This document shows positions 1-7,940 of a stretch of DNA of 8,694 nucleotides, one piece after another. This DNA is from Proteiniphilum sp. (GTDB taxonomy: Bacteria; Bacteroidota; Bacteroidia; Bacteroidales; Dysgonomonadaceae). The stretch covers positions 1-8,694 of the forward strand of contig JAISZV010000168.1 of assembly GCA_031284475.1 (NCBI GenBank), given 5' to 3'. Below the pieces are notes generated by a model. The model was not told where the DNA came from. It did not search any database and saw only the letters and a program-made list of their open reading frames with translations. Made by a program: the position numbers and the translations under genes. How positions within the stretch are numbered: position 1 is the first letter of the stretch; every line of letters begins with the position of its first letter.

Positions 1-2
1 AG

Positions 3-30
3 AAGGCGACAAATGCCATATATCGCCTTT
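3..30 (+). terminator. Possible terminator hairpin of the gene upstream of the window
   Basis: AAGGCGA (3-9) pairs perfectly with TCGCCTT (23-29) around a 13-nt loop, and the stem runs straight into a short T/A-rich tail. This could be the end of a + strand gene lying to the left. In SusC operons whose transporter carries an STN domain, that gene is often the anti-sigma factor, but none of it is visible here. The T-tract is weak, so it may be only a leader stem-loop. Confidence 0.4.
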
Positions 31-81
31 ATAATAAATAAATTAACGATTAACAACCAAACGATATGGATACATCATAAT

Positions 82-122
82 AAACAAAAAGAAACCGGAA
101 TAAAGTGCCACCTTTATTCCGG
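82..122 (-). terminator. Intrinsic terminator-like hairpin on the strand opposite susC
   Basis: CCGGAATAAAG (95-105) and CTTTATTCCGG (112-122) form a perfect 11-bp stem with a 6-nt loop. Read on the - strand, the stem is followed by TTTCTTTTTGTTT (94 down to 82), a good U-tract. Read on the + strand, it is followed by AAAAGTAAG, which is not terminator-like. It lies 64 bp before the susC start, so it would end a transcript antisense to the susC leader. It could also be an mRNA-stabilising or regulatory stem in the susC 5' UTR. Confidence 0.5.
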
Positions 123-186
123 AAAAGTAAGCGTTAGAGTTATACTCTTCAAAAAACAAGTCAAATTTCTAATCTAACACTAAGAA

Positions 187-3100
187 ATGAATATTAAAAT
201 TATGAATTTTTTTCTACATGGAAAAAGAAATACCCGATTTTTCGCCTTCTTCTTCTATTTTATTGCTTCACAAACAATTTTGTTTGCCCAAAGTAATGCT
301 TTGATAACTATAAAAAAAGACAACATCTCGGTTATCGAGGCATTGCAGGCGATTGAAAAGCAATCGAAAATGTTTGTGGCCTATAACGAATCACAATTAA
401 AAAATCAAAAAGCGCTTAATCTTGACATTGATAATAAGCGCGTAGATGACGCCCTGAACCAAATATTGAAAGGAACGGGGTTTACGTATCAACTCAAAGA
501 CAATCTCATAGCAATTGTCCCTCATCAACAGGCCAATCAGAAACGGATCAACGGAACAATTATCGATGAAAACGGAGACCCAATCATTGGCGCCAATATT
601 GTAGAAAGAGGTACAACCAACGGCACTATTACGGATATTAACGGGAAATTCACCTTGCAAGTCCAGGAAAATGCGCTGTTGCAAATCTCTTATATTGGTT
701 ACCTGGGACAAAATATCGCCGTTAAAGAAAGTACAAACTTCGATATTATCCTACAGGAAGATAGCCAGGCATTAGACGAAATAGTTGTTACGGCTTTAGG
801 GCTAAAACGTTCGGAAAAGGCGCTTAGTTACAACCTCCAACAGGTTACAAACGAAGACCTGACTACGGTAAAAAGCGCAAACTTCATTAATTCCCTTACC
901 GGAAAAGTAGCCGGAGTACAAATCAACTCAAGTGCAGCCGGTCCGGGTTCGGCAGCCAAAGTAGTTATGCGGGGGGCAAAGTCAATTTCACTTAGCAATA
1001 ACGCTTTATATGTAATAGACGGCGTTCCGATGAATAACTATACGGGAGGCGGGAGTACGGGCGCTTATGCACTTCAACCCGATACGGAAAGTGCAGCCGA
1101 TATTAATCCGGATGATATAGAAAGTATGTCTGTACTTACAGGAGCGTCTGCCGCAGCGCTTTATGGTTATGAAGGAGCGAATGGGGTTATATTGATTACA
1201 ACCAAGAAAGGACGGGCCGGAAAAACTTCCCTTTCATACAGTAATAATACAACCTTCTCCTCTGCACTGAAAATGCCCGAATTTCAGAATACGTATGGCA
1301 ATATAGATAATTCGCCCATGAGTTGGGGAAGTCCTACAAGCTACCGGTTTGAACCCCGTAACTTCTTCAATACAGGCGCCAATGTAGCCAATACGCTTTC
1401 TCTCTCAACAGGAAGCGAACATAACCAGAGCTATTTTTCCATTTCGGCGAATAATGCTTCCGGAATACTTCCTAACAACGATTACGACCGTTATAATTTT
1501 ACATACCGCAATACAAGTTCATTCTTAGAGGATAAATTTTTATTGGACGCCGGCGTAAATTATATCATACAAAAGAATACCAATATGGTATCGCAGGGGC
1601 AATACTTTAATCCATTGCCTGCGCTCTATCTCTTTCCGCGAGGCGAGGATTTCAGGGATGTGCAGTTGTATGAGCGTTACGATTTATCGAGAGAAGTAAA
1701 TACCCAGTTCTGGCCTTACGGAGACCAGGGGCTTTCCTTACAAAACCCATATTGGATAATGAACAGGATGAACAGGGAACTGGACAGAAAAAGATACATG
1801 CTCTCCGCCACCCTCACATATAATATTACAGATTGGCTGAATATTGCGGGACGCGTAAATATCGACAACTCCTCCTTCCGTAATACGGACAAGCGCAATG
1901 CCGGGACACTGGCTATCTTTGCCGGCCCAAAAGGACGCTATCGTTTTGAATTGCGGGATGAAAGACAAACATACGCCGACATAATTGCCAGCATAGATAA
2001 AAGAATTAATGACTTTTCGTTCAATATCAATGCAGGGAGTTCCGTAAAAGACCGCCGTATGGAGAGCCATGTAACTGAGGGAGACCTGGAAAAAGTAACA
2101 AACTGGTTCACCACAGAAAATATGGGGCGCGCCACAGGCGTATTTAAACTGGAAGATAATGGGCTTAACCGGCAAACGCAATCAGTTTTCGCAAATGCTG
2201 AAATCGGATATAACGATTACCTCTATCTTACCCTCACAGGCCGTAGCGACTGGGATTCGGCTTTAGCATGGTCTTTATCGAAAGAGAGATCGTTCTTCTA
2301 TCCGTCAGTGGGATTATCCGGGCTTGTGAGTGAAATGGTTTCTCTGCCCAAATGGGTTACCTATCTAAAAGCGCGCTTAGCCTATACTTCGGTAGGTAAT
2401 TCTTATGATCCCTATCTTACTAAGGAATTTTATATCTATGACGAGCAGATTGATTCATATTCATTATCCAGAATAAGGCCAAACTACAACCTGCGCCCGG
2501 AAATCACTGACTCATACGAAGCCGGGTTTAACATGAAATTCTTTAACGGCGCGCTTTCCCTGGATGCTACTTATTATGTATCGGATACGAAGAACCAGAC
2601 GCACCAGATCATAGAAGCCGGCGACTCATACGATGGGAAACTTGTTCAGGCAGGAAATGTGAGAAACTCCGGTATAGAGTTAGCGTTGGGCTATTCTAAC
2701 AAATGGCGCGATTTTTCATGGTCGTCCAACTCTACTTTCACTTATAACAAAAACAAGATTACCCGCTTATTGGATGATTCGGAAGAGTACACCGGTATTA
2801 CCAAATTCGACAAAGCTACTTTGGGTAGCATCGGGTCTCCCGTAGTGAGAATAACAGAGGGAGGCACCATGGGGGATATATACATGACTTCCGACTTCAA
2901 ACGGGACAACAATGGTTATATATACCTGGATCACGCCACATTACTGCCCTCAATGGTAAGCCTCAATCCTGACGAATATGTAAAATTAGGCTCTCTCCTG
3001 CCCAAATATAATATAGGATGGCGAAATTCTTTCTCTTATAAGGGAGTACGGTTGAATGTGCTGTTGAGCGGACGCTTTGGAGGGCTGGTAGTATCTAACA

Positions 3101-3495
3101 CGCAAGCCATACTCGACCGTTACGGAGTCTCAAAGCACAGCGCCGCTCTTCGCGAGGCCGGAGGAGTAACCATTAACGGAAGGGAGATTTCCGCCCAGGA
3201 TTTTCTCAATGTAACAGGCGAAGGCACCGGAAAAGCCGATTATTATGTTTACAAAGCCGATAATGTTCGTTTACAGGAAATCAGTATCGAATATACTATT
3301 CCAAGACGAATGTTGAACAATTTGGCCGATGTAACGGTAGGTTTTGTGGGGAACAACCTGGCGCTGCTATATTGTAAAGCTCCGTTCGACCCTGAGGTGG
3401 TAGCCTCGGCGTCAAGCACTTATTATACGGGAGTAGACTACTTTATGCAGCCAAGTTTGAGGAACATGGGATTTAGTCTTAAGTTACAATTTTAA
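187..3495 (+). CDS. SusC/RagA-family TonB-dependent outer-membrane transporter with STN domain
   Basis: This 1102-residue protein is the outer-membrane channel of the operon. It should import oligosaccharide with energy from TonB-ExbBD, working with the SusD lipoprotein encoded 14 bp downstream. Visible parts in order are: a signal peptide with likely cleavage near residues 34-36 (LFAQ/SNA); an STN (secretin/TonB short N-terminal) domain at about 37-113; a carboxypeptidase-regulatory-like beta-sandwich at about 119-196, with the usual NGTIIDENGDPIIGANI opening; a TonB-box-like DEIVVTALG at 197-205; a plug domain to about 345, with VIDGVP at 277-282 and ALYGYEGANGVILITTKKG at 324-342; and a beta-barrel to the C-terminus, which ends in a terminal Phe (SLKLQF). 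The length is normal for the family and no frame damage is seen. The ATG at 187 is used, though Met6 is an alternative start with an equally good signal peptide. The STN domain is known to contact an anti-sigma factor in trans-envelope signalling, so ECF-sigma control is inferred. The substrate is not readable from this gene. Confidence 0.96.
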   Translation: MNIKIMNFFLHGKRNTRFFAFFFYFIASQTILFAQSNALITIKKDNISVIEALQAIEKQSKMFVAYNESQLKNQKALNLDIDNKRVDDALNQILKGTGFTYQLKDNLIAIVPHQQANQKRINGTIIDENGDPIIGANIVERGTTNGTITDINGKFTLQVQENALLQISYIGYLGQNIAVKESTNFDIILQEDSQALDEIVVTALGLKRSEKALSYNLQQVTNEDLTTVKSANFINSLTGKVAGVQINSSAAGPGSAAKVVMRGAKSISLSNNALYVIDGVPMNNYTGGGSTGAYALQPDTESAADINPDDIESMSVLTGASAAALYGYEGANGVILITTKKGRAGKTSLSYSNNTTFSSALKMPEFQNTYGNIDNSPMSWGSPTSYRFEPRNFFNTGANVANTLSLSTGSEHNQSYFSISANNASGILPNNDYDRYNFTYRNTSSFLEDKFLLDAGVNYIIQKNTNMVSQGQYFNPLPALYLFPRGEDFRDVQLYERYDLSREVNTQFWPYGDQGLSLQNPYWIMNRMNRELDRKRYMLSATLTYNITDWLNIAGRVNIDNSSFRNTDKRNAGTLAIFAGPKGRYRFELRDERQTYADIIASIDKRINDFSFNINAGSSVKDRRMESHVTEGDLEKVTNWFTTENMGRATGVFKLEDNGLNRQTQSVFANAEIGYNDYLYLTLTGRSDWDSALAWSLSKERSFFYPSVGLSGLVSEMVSLPKWVTYLKARLAYTSVGNSYDPYLTKEFYIYDEQIDSYSLSRIRPNYNLRPEITDSYEAGFNMKFFNGALSLDATYYVSDTKNQTHQIIEAGDSYDGKLVQAGNVRNSGIELALGYSNKWRDFSWSSNSTFTYNKNKITRLLDDSEEYTGITKFDKATLGSIGSPVVRITEGGTMGDIYMTSDFKRDNNGYIYLDHATLLPSMVSLNPDEYVKLGSLLPKYNIGWRNSFSYKGVRLNVLLSGRFGGLVVSNTQAILDRYGVSKHSAALREAGGVTINGREISAQDFLNVTGEGTGKADYYVYKADNVRLQEISIEYTIPRRMLNNLADVTVGFVGNNLALLYCKAPFDPEVVASASSTYYTGVDYFMQPSLRNMGFSLKLQF

Positions 3496-3509
3496 AAAGA
3501 GTTGAATGT

Positions 3510-5087
3510 ATGAAACGATATAATTTTAGAACATTAGCGGCCGTTATATTAACGTCTTTAGTACTCATGTTTGCGTCTTCATGTACCGGGGACTTTGATC
3601 AACTGAACCTTCATCCTACAAACCCTGCGGAAGACGATCTTACCGAATCGGAAAGGCTGGGTAACCTGTTTTCTTCCTTGATTGCCACAATGCACTATGC
3701 ACAGGAAAACCGTAATCAAATGGTAGACCAGATGATAGGAAATCAATACGGCGGATATATGGTAACAACAAATAACTGGCAAGGAACTAACTTCGGCACT
3801 TTTAATCCCGCCACGGACTGGGTTGACTATGCATTCAAAACGATTATGGTTGACTTTAACTCCAACTTTATAAAAGTAAAACAAGTGACGGAATCTAAAG
3901 GGTACATTTACGGATGGGCTTCCATATTAAGAGTGGCGACAATGCTCCGTGTTACCGATACGTACGGGCCTATCCCCTATTCCCGGATAGGGCTCGTGGA
4001 TTCGGACGCCATAGAGTATGACGATGTGCGGGATATTTATCACAACATGATTGCAGACTTAGACAATGCCATTGCGCTGCTCAAGAGCTATATAGCCTCG
4101 GCCACATCGGAAAGTCCCATCACAAAATATGATGTAGTATATAACGGCGATTTTAATCAATGGATAAAGTTTGCCAATTCTTTAAAACTTCGTATGGCGG
4201 TGCGTATTGCCGCGGTGGATACGGAATATGCAAAAGGAATAATGGCTGATGCGATTGCGGGAGGAGCCATAGAAACGAATGCCGGTAACGCTTATATTCC
4301 CACAGAGGACAATCCGTACTATAAAGCCTCCCACTTATGGGGCGATTTAGCGGTAAGCGCCACGTTGTCTTCTTATATGAATGGGTATAACGATCCGCGC
4401 AGGCCGGCCTATATGACCTTAGCCGGTTCTAACTATACAGGCGTACGCATGGGCATTAACAATATCAATAAAAACCGCTATTCAAACAGTACTCTTTTTT
4501 CCAAACCGGCTTTTACCGCCAATTCGCCCTTACTGGCGTTCTGTGCCGCCGAAACAGCGTTTCTCAAAGCTGAAGCGGCTTTAAGAGGATGGATAGCAGG
4601 CGGAGACGCTGCGGCGAGGGCTTATTACGAAAACGGAATCAGGTTATCAATGGAACAGCATGGAGTAGTTTTAGGCAATTACCTGGATGGGACAACTTCA
4701 CCGGCAACTTACAACGGAGATACGTCTACAGGAACAATTTCGGTGGCTACCCCCATCACAGTTTCATGGTCTGACGCGGAAACTACCCAAAACACCAAAT
4801 TGGAAAAGATTATTACACAGAAATGGCTGGCCAATTATCCGCTCGGCTTTGAGTCGTGGAGCGACCACCGCCGCACGGGATTTCCCCAGTTTTTCCCTGC
4901 CGTGCACAATCTCAGTTCAAGCGGGTCCATCGGGGCTGTAATCAATACATCGTCCCGTATGGCCAGGCGGTTACCGTTCCCCGAATCGCAATATCAGGGA
5001 AACAACGAAAATGTCCTGAAAGCAGTACAAATGCTTGGCGGAGATGATGCTGCCTATACCGACCTCTGGTGGGCCAAGAAACCATAA
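3510..5087 (+). CDS. SusD/RagB-family surface glycan-binding lipoprotein
   Basis: A 525-residue SusD-like lipoprotein that caps the SusC channel on the cell surface and captures glycan. The signal peptide ends in a lipobox, FASSC, with the lipidated cysteine at residue 25. Acidic residues follow (TGDFD), in keeping with surface export of Bacteroidota lipoproteins. Family hallmarks include RVATMLRVTDTYGPIPYS in the helical TPR-like part, a CAAETAFLKAEAALRGW helix in the second half, and a C-terminal RLPFPESQYQGNNENV segment. The pattern resembles the SusD_2-type branch more than Bacteroides SusD itself. The start lies 14 bp after the susC stop, so the two are surely co-transcribed. Length is normal and the frame is intact. 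The ligand is unknown; the GH18 neighbour points to a GlcNAc-containing glycan. Confidence 0.95.
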   Translation: MKRYNFRTLAAVILTSLVLMFASSCTGDFDQLNLHPTNPAEDDLTESERLGNLFSSLIATMHYAQENRNQMVDQMIGNQYGGYMVTTNNWQGTNFGTFNPATDWVDYAFKTIMVDFNSNFIKVKQVTESKGYIYGWASILRVATMLRVTDTYGPIPYSRIGLVDSDAIEYDDVRDIYHNMIADLDNAIALLKSYIASATSESPITKYDVVYNGDFNQWIKFANSLKLRMAVRIAAVDTEYAKGIMADAIAGGAIETNAGNAYIPTEDNPYYKASHLWGDLAVSATLSSYMNGYNDPRRPAYMTLAGSNYTGVRMGINNINKNRYSNSTLFSKPAFTANSPLLAFCAAETAFLKAEAALRGWIAGGDAAARAYYENGIRLSMEQHGVVLGNYLDGTTSPATYNGDTSTGTISVATPITVSWSDAETTQNTKLEKIITQKWLANYPLGFESWSDHRRTGFPQFFPAVHNLSSSGSIGAVINTSSRMARRLPFPESQYQGNNENVLKAVQMLGGDDAAYTDLWWAKKP

Positions 5088-5115
5088 GTTGATATTTAAA
5101 AAAGATATTACAGCA

Positions 5116-6243
5116 ATGAATACGCTAAATAAATTATTTATATGTGCATCTGTTCTATTGATTGGATGCAGCGACTGGACGGAAATAGAATCTGTCGATA
5201 ATACCGATTTGAATGTAACTACAAAGACCGATGAGTATTATGCCGCGCTTCGCGAATGGAAAAATACGCCGGGATTACCCCAGGTTTTTGTATGGTTCGA
5301 CAACTGGAGCGGCGTATCTCCCACCGGAGAAAACAGCCTCAGAGGGCTTCCCGATTCCGTAACCATTGCGTCTAACTGGGGAGGGCATCCAAAATTTGAT
5401 CTTAGCCCCGAACGTAAAGCCGATATGGAATACGTTCAGAAAGTGAAAGGGACGAAAGTTGTAGTAACCCTTTTCTCTGCCAAAGTTGGCGACGACATGC
5501 CCGCAGACTCGGTATACAATATAGGAAGCAGCTCCGACGAAGCTGTTGTAAGGCCGGCGATACGCAAATATGCGGAAGCCATATACGACGCTGTGGTAGA
5601 AAGCGGTTACGATGGTTTCGACTGGGATTATGAACCGGCAGGCGGCGGAGGATCGGGTAATTATTTGTGGACAAACAGGGTGCAAAGAAGAATATTTGTC
5701 GAAGAATTGGGTTACTGGTTCGGTTCAGGCTCTCAGCGCACGGACAGGGACGGCCGGAAACCCGCCAAACCCGGTTTACTGTTTGTTATTGACGGAGAAA
5801 TTGGGATTGGAGGCAGGATGGATAAAGACTGGGAATCGCAGTACGTCGATTATTATATACTTCAGGCATACGGTTCTACGACTGATTACAGCCTTACAAG
5901 CAGAGTCAGGGGCGTTATAAACGACATGGTAGACCATATCGGAGCCGGTAGGATTACCGCCGAAGAAGTGGTTCGCAGAACCATTCTTACCGAGAATTTC
6001 GAGTCTTATGCGAATACCGGAGGGGGATTCTTAGGCATGTCCCGGTTTATTTATGAGCCGAACGGATTAAACCAACAGATCGGAGGTTGCGGCCTGTATA
6101 GATCGGGATTCGACTACGCGCCTAAAGGAGAGGGCGATTATAACGGCTCTCCGGAATATTACTTTTTACGCCGGGGTATCGCCAATTTATACAATATCTA
6201 TTATGAAAGATTAAACCCTGCTACTCCTGAAACCGAAGAGTAA
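5116..6243 (+). CDS. GH18 lipoprotein, probable endo-beta-N-acetylglucosaminidase
   Basis: This 375-residue lipoprotein belongs to glycoside hydrolase family 18 and to the subgroup found in SusC/SusD operons. The catalytic motif DGFDWDYE lies at residues 166-173: D169 and D171, with E173 as the general acid. A QAY motif at 250-252 matches the GH18 position whose Tyr helps hold the substrate acetamido group. The known family mechanism uses the substrate's own N-acetyl group, and related enzymes cut between the two core GlcNAc residues of N-glycans. The start is set at ATG 5116 because the protein then begins with a short signal peptide and a clean lipobox (LLIGC, Cys18). The open frame runs 81 bp further up but there overlaps susD and has no signal peptide. 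A Gly-rich loop (AGGGGSGN) follows the catalytic Glu, where relatives as I recall them have a different sequence. All key residues are present, so an active enzyme is expected. Chitin or peptidoglycan-derived substrates are less likely but not excluded. Confidence 0.88.
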   Translation: MNTLNKLFICASVLLIGCSDWTEIESVDNTDLNVTTKTDEYYAALREWKNTPGLPQVFVWFDNWSGVSPTGENSLRGLPDSVTIASNWGGHPKFDLSPERKADMEYVQKVKGTKVVVTLFSAKVGDDMPADSVYNIGSSSDEAVVRPAIRKYAEAIYDAVVESGYDGFDWDYEPAGGGGSGNYLWTNRVQRRIFVEELGYWFGSGSQRTDRDGRKPAKPGLLFVIDGEIGIGGRMDKDWESQYVDYYILQAYGSTTDYSLTSRVRGVINDMVDHIGAGRITAEEVVRRTILTENFESYANTGGGFLGMSRFIYEPNGLNQQIGGCGLYRSGFDYAPKGEGDYNGSPEYYFLRRGIANLYNIYYERLNPATPETEE

Positions 6244-6285
6244 CGGCATTAATTTAAAATAACAATCAATAGTAAAGATTTATTT

Positions 6286-7425
6286 ATGAAAAAAATATAT
6301 ATGTTCCACTTTGCGGTAGCGCTGCTTGGTATATTATTTACCGGATGCGATAATGCAGAGTATAAGATAATAGAGAACGGCATATATCTGAGCGACGCCG
6401 CAGGATCGGCGAAGTCTACGACGCTCACAATGGACAATGGAATAGATATAATCGTAAATGTTCGTCTTGCCGGGAAGGTAGATAGGGATGTAACGGTAGA
6501 GGTCAAATTGAACCCATCCCTGATAGAAGAGTACAATAAAGCCAATAACAGCGAATATTATCCCGTCCCCGGTTTCCAGCTTGCGGCAGGGGAAAAGGTA
6601 ACCATCCCCGCCGGGGAAACAGGCGTGGTTTACGCCATCAGGATTGACGACTTTGAGACAGGCGGAAAACAATATGCGCTTGGGGTGGAACTCGGAAACG
6701 TCGTCGCGGGAAATGTAGACAAGTCGGTTTCCCAGTCTAAGTTTATTTACCTGTTGGCGAAACCCCTCAACGTTTCCGTACCCGTATTGAACGGCTTAGC
6801 CGGTATGGTTACTACCGCTCCCGAAACCAAATGGGATATAACTACCGGCGAGTGGACTTTGGAGTGTTGGGCGCGTATGTCGGCTTACAGCCGTAACAAT
6901 CAGGCGCTCTTCAATACCGGCAGTAGCGATCATGAGATTTATATCCGTTTTGGAGACGCCAACCGGCCCTATAACTATTTACAGATAAAAACCCTTGGAG
7001 GCCAGGTACAAACCCCTTCGGATCTTATAGCCAATAAGTGGTATCATTGGGCCTTTGTCTACGACGGAACAGCATTGACCATATTCCAGAATGGCGAAGA
7101 GAAGATGAAATTCGATCCCCCCGCACCGAAAGGCGGGTCTGTACGGTTCGATTTTCTGCAAATGGTGTCCAGCGGATCCTATTTCAGGGATCAATGCGCC
7201 ATGAGCCAGGTTCGTTTGTGGAAAAAAGCGGTTACGCAAACTCAGATAAAGAATAATATGTATTATTCCATCAACCCTGAGAATCCCGATTTAATAGGCT
7301 ACTGGCCGATGAGTGAAGGAGACGGCAGCTCGTTTGCCGATATTACAGGCAATGGGCACAATGCAACCGCCCAACCGGGCGTTCTCATAAAATGGGAACA
7401 TGGCATTCGTTTCGACCGGCAATAA
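6286..7425 (+). CDS. DUF1735 and LamG-like surface glycan-binding lipoprotein
   Basis: This 379-residue lipoprotein starts with a signal peptide and lipobox (LFTGC, Cys21). Residues about 25-150 form a DUF1735-like beta-sandwich, with the typical IDIIVNVRLAGKVDRDVTVEV strand pattern and the IPAGETGVV turn. Residues about 165-370 look like a LamG/concanavalin A-like lectin fold: WTLECWARM at about 190, NKWYHWAFVYDGTALTIFQNGE in the middle, and MSQVRLWKKAVTQTQI followed by LIGYWPMSEGDG near the end. No hydrolase motif is seen, so it is read as a surface glycan-binding protein that presents substrate to the GH18 enzyme, the usual role of the gene after SusD in such operons. It begins 42 bp after the GH18 stop and ends the operon, with terminator hairpins about 80 bp downstream. 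Its ligand is unknown. Confidence 0.88.
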   Translation: MKKIYMFHFAVALLGILFTGCDNAEYKIIENGIYLSDAAGSAKSTTLTMDNGIDIIVNVRLAGKVDRDVTVEVKLNPSLIEEYNKANNSEYYPVPGFQLAAGEKVTIPAGETGVVYAIRIDDFETGGKQYALGVELGNVVAGNVDKSVSQSKFIYLLAKPLNVSVPVLNGLAGMVTTAPETKWDITTGEWTLECWARMSAYSRNNQALFNTGSSDHEIYIRFGDANRPYNYLQIKTLGGQVQTPSDLIANKWYHWAFVYDGTALTIFQNGEEKMKFDPPAPKGGSVRFDFLQMVSSGSYFRDQCAMSQVRLWKKAVTQTQIKNNMYYSINPENPDLIGYWPMSEGDGSSFADITGNGHNATAQPGVLIKWEHGIRFDRQ

Positions 7426-7505
7426 CCTGAAACAGTGGCCGGATGACGGTACGCCGGAAAATCCGCGCGCGTATCAACCGGGTTAAACAGTAATACCGGG
7501 TAAGA

Positions 7506-7528
7506 GAAACGGGATCATTTCCCGTTTC
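7506..7528 (+). terminator. First hairpin after the glycan operon
   Basis: GAAACGGGA (7506-7514) pairs perfectly with TCCCGTTTC (7520-7528) around a TCATT loop. No T-tract follows directly, so on its own it is more a 3' mRNA-protecting stem than a clear intrinsic terminator. It sits 80 bp past the stop of the last operon gene and 10 bp before the stronger hairpin. Confidence 0.55.
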
Positions 7529-7538
7529 GACCTCTCTC

Positions 7539-7577
7539 AGAGGGTGTATCACAATGTGATTTCACCCTCTTTCTATT
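7539..7577 (+). terminator. Main intrinsic terminator of the glycan operon
   Basis: AGAGGGTG (7539-7546) pairs with CACCCTCT (7563-7570), and inside it ATCAC (7548-7552) pairs with GTGAT (7556-7560) over a 3-nt loop. This gives a long, slightly bulged stem. It is followed by the T-rich TTCTATT on the + strand. Position and polarity fit the end of the SusC-SusD-GH18-LamG transcript. Confidence 0.75.
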
Positions 7578-7610
7578 CGTACTCCTTACCGGAGAACAAT
7601 TCTAAATATT

Positions 7611-7684
7611 CAATTCTCAAAGGCCTGTTTTCTATTTTAATACAGCCTCTTCTTTAATTTACAGGAGCTGCTTTGAGATAATTG
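7611..7684. other. Possible folded segment of unknown role
   Basis: TCTCAAAG (7615-7622) pairs perfectly with CTTTGAGA (7671-7678), and the pairing can continue outward through CAAT (7611-7614) with a small bulge. Inside are two weaker pairings with single-base bulges: GGCCTGT with ACAGCC, and CAGCCTC with GAGCTG. The two compete for shared bases. It lies between opposing terminators and has no coding potential. It could be a small RNA, a decayed repeat, or chance. Confidence 0.25.
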
Positions 7685-7702
7685 CCAGGGCACGGCAGAC
7701 CG

Positions 7703-7732
7703 AAAAAAGCCCGCTCTTTTCAGGGAGCGGGC
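7703..7732 (-). terminator. Intrinsic terminator of the hicAB transcript
   Basis: GCCCGCTC (7709-7716) and GAGCGGGC (7725-7732) form a perfect GC-rich 8-bp stem with an 8-nt loop. On the - strand it is followed at once by TTTTTT (7708-7703), a textbook rho-independent terminator. It is the first terminator downstream of hicB, from which it is now separated by the inserted MITE. That element is therefore probably part of the hicAB 3' UTR. Confidence 0.85.
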
Positions 7733-7763
7733 ACGGTTCTGCTATATTGGATTGTCGAAAAAC

Positions 7764-7766
7764 TTA
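7764..7766. repeat. Target-site duplication, left copy (TTA)
   Basis: TTA directly abuts the left terminal repeat of the MITE-like element and is matched by TTA at 7959-7961 on the other side. Three bases can match by chance, but both abut the exact ends of the 18-bp inverted repeats. Confidence 0.55.
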
Positions 7767-7784
7767 GAAGCTGTTTTGAATTTT
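7767..7784 (+). repeat. Left terminal inverted repeat of the MITE
   Basis: An 18-bp repeat identical to the reverse complement of 7941-7958. A shorter related copy (TTTGAATTTTCATTTC read on the - strand) lies inside the element near 7861-7876, hinting at an internal subterminal repeat. Confidence 0.85.
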
Positions 7785-7824
7785 TTCATTCATTGTTTTA
7801 TAGCCATTTTTTTGATGGATTTGG

Positions 7825-7871
7825 ATTTTCATTGATTGAAAAGTAGCGGGCTACTTGAAAGAAATGAAAAT
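7825..7871. repeat. Interrupted palindrome inside the MITE
   Basis: ATTTTCATT (7825-7833) is the exact reverse complement of AATGAAAAT (7863-7871). At its centre AAGTAGC (7841-7847) pairs with GCTACTT (7850-7856). In RNA this would give a branched or bulged hairpin in the hicAB 3' UTR. Confidence 0.65.
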
Positions 7872-7940
7872 TCAAAGGCGCAAAAAAGGGCAGAAAACAA
7901 GATGAAAGAGCGGTAAAATAAGCATAAAATAATTACTCGT

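Noticed and set aside
150..320. A - strand promoter for the proposed antisense RNA
   Set aside because: The best -7-like boxes (reverse complements of 162-169 and of CAAAGTAA near 290) each miss a key base and lack a TTTG at the right distance.
1716..2181. Open frames on the - strand within the SusC gene
   Set aside because: They mirror a clear 1102-residue coding frame, overlap one another and show no domain pattern.
5035..5115. Longer GH18 reading frame starting inside the end of the SusD gene
   Set aside because: The upstream part overlaps susD and lacks a signal peptide. Starting at 5116 gives a clean lipoprotein signal with Cys18.
7477..7503. ACCGGGT direct repeat after the LamG gene
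   Set aside because: Two copies of 7 bp in GC-rich spacer are expected by chance and have no further structure.
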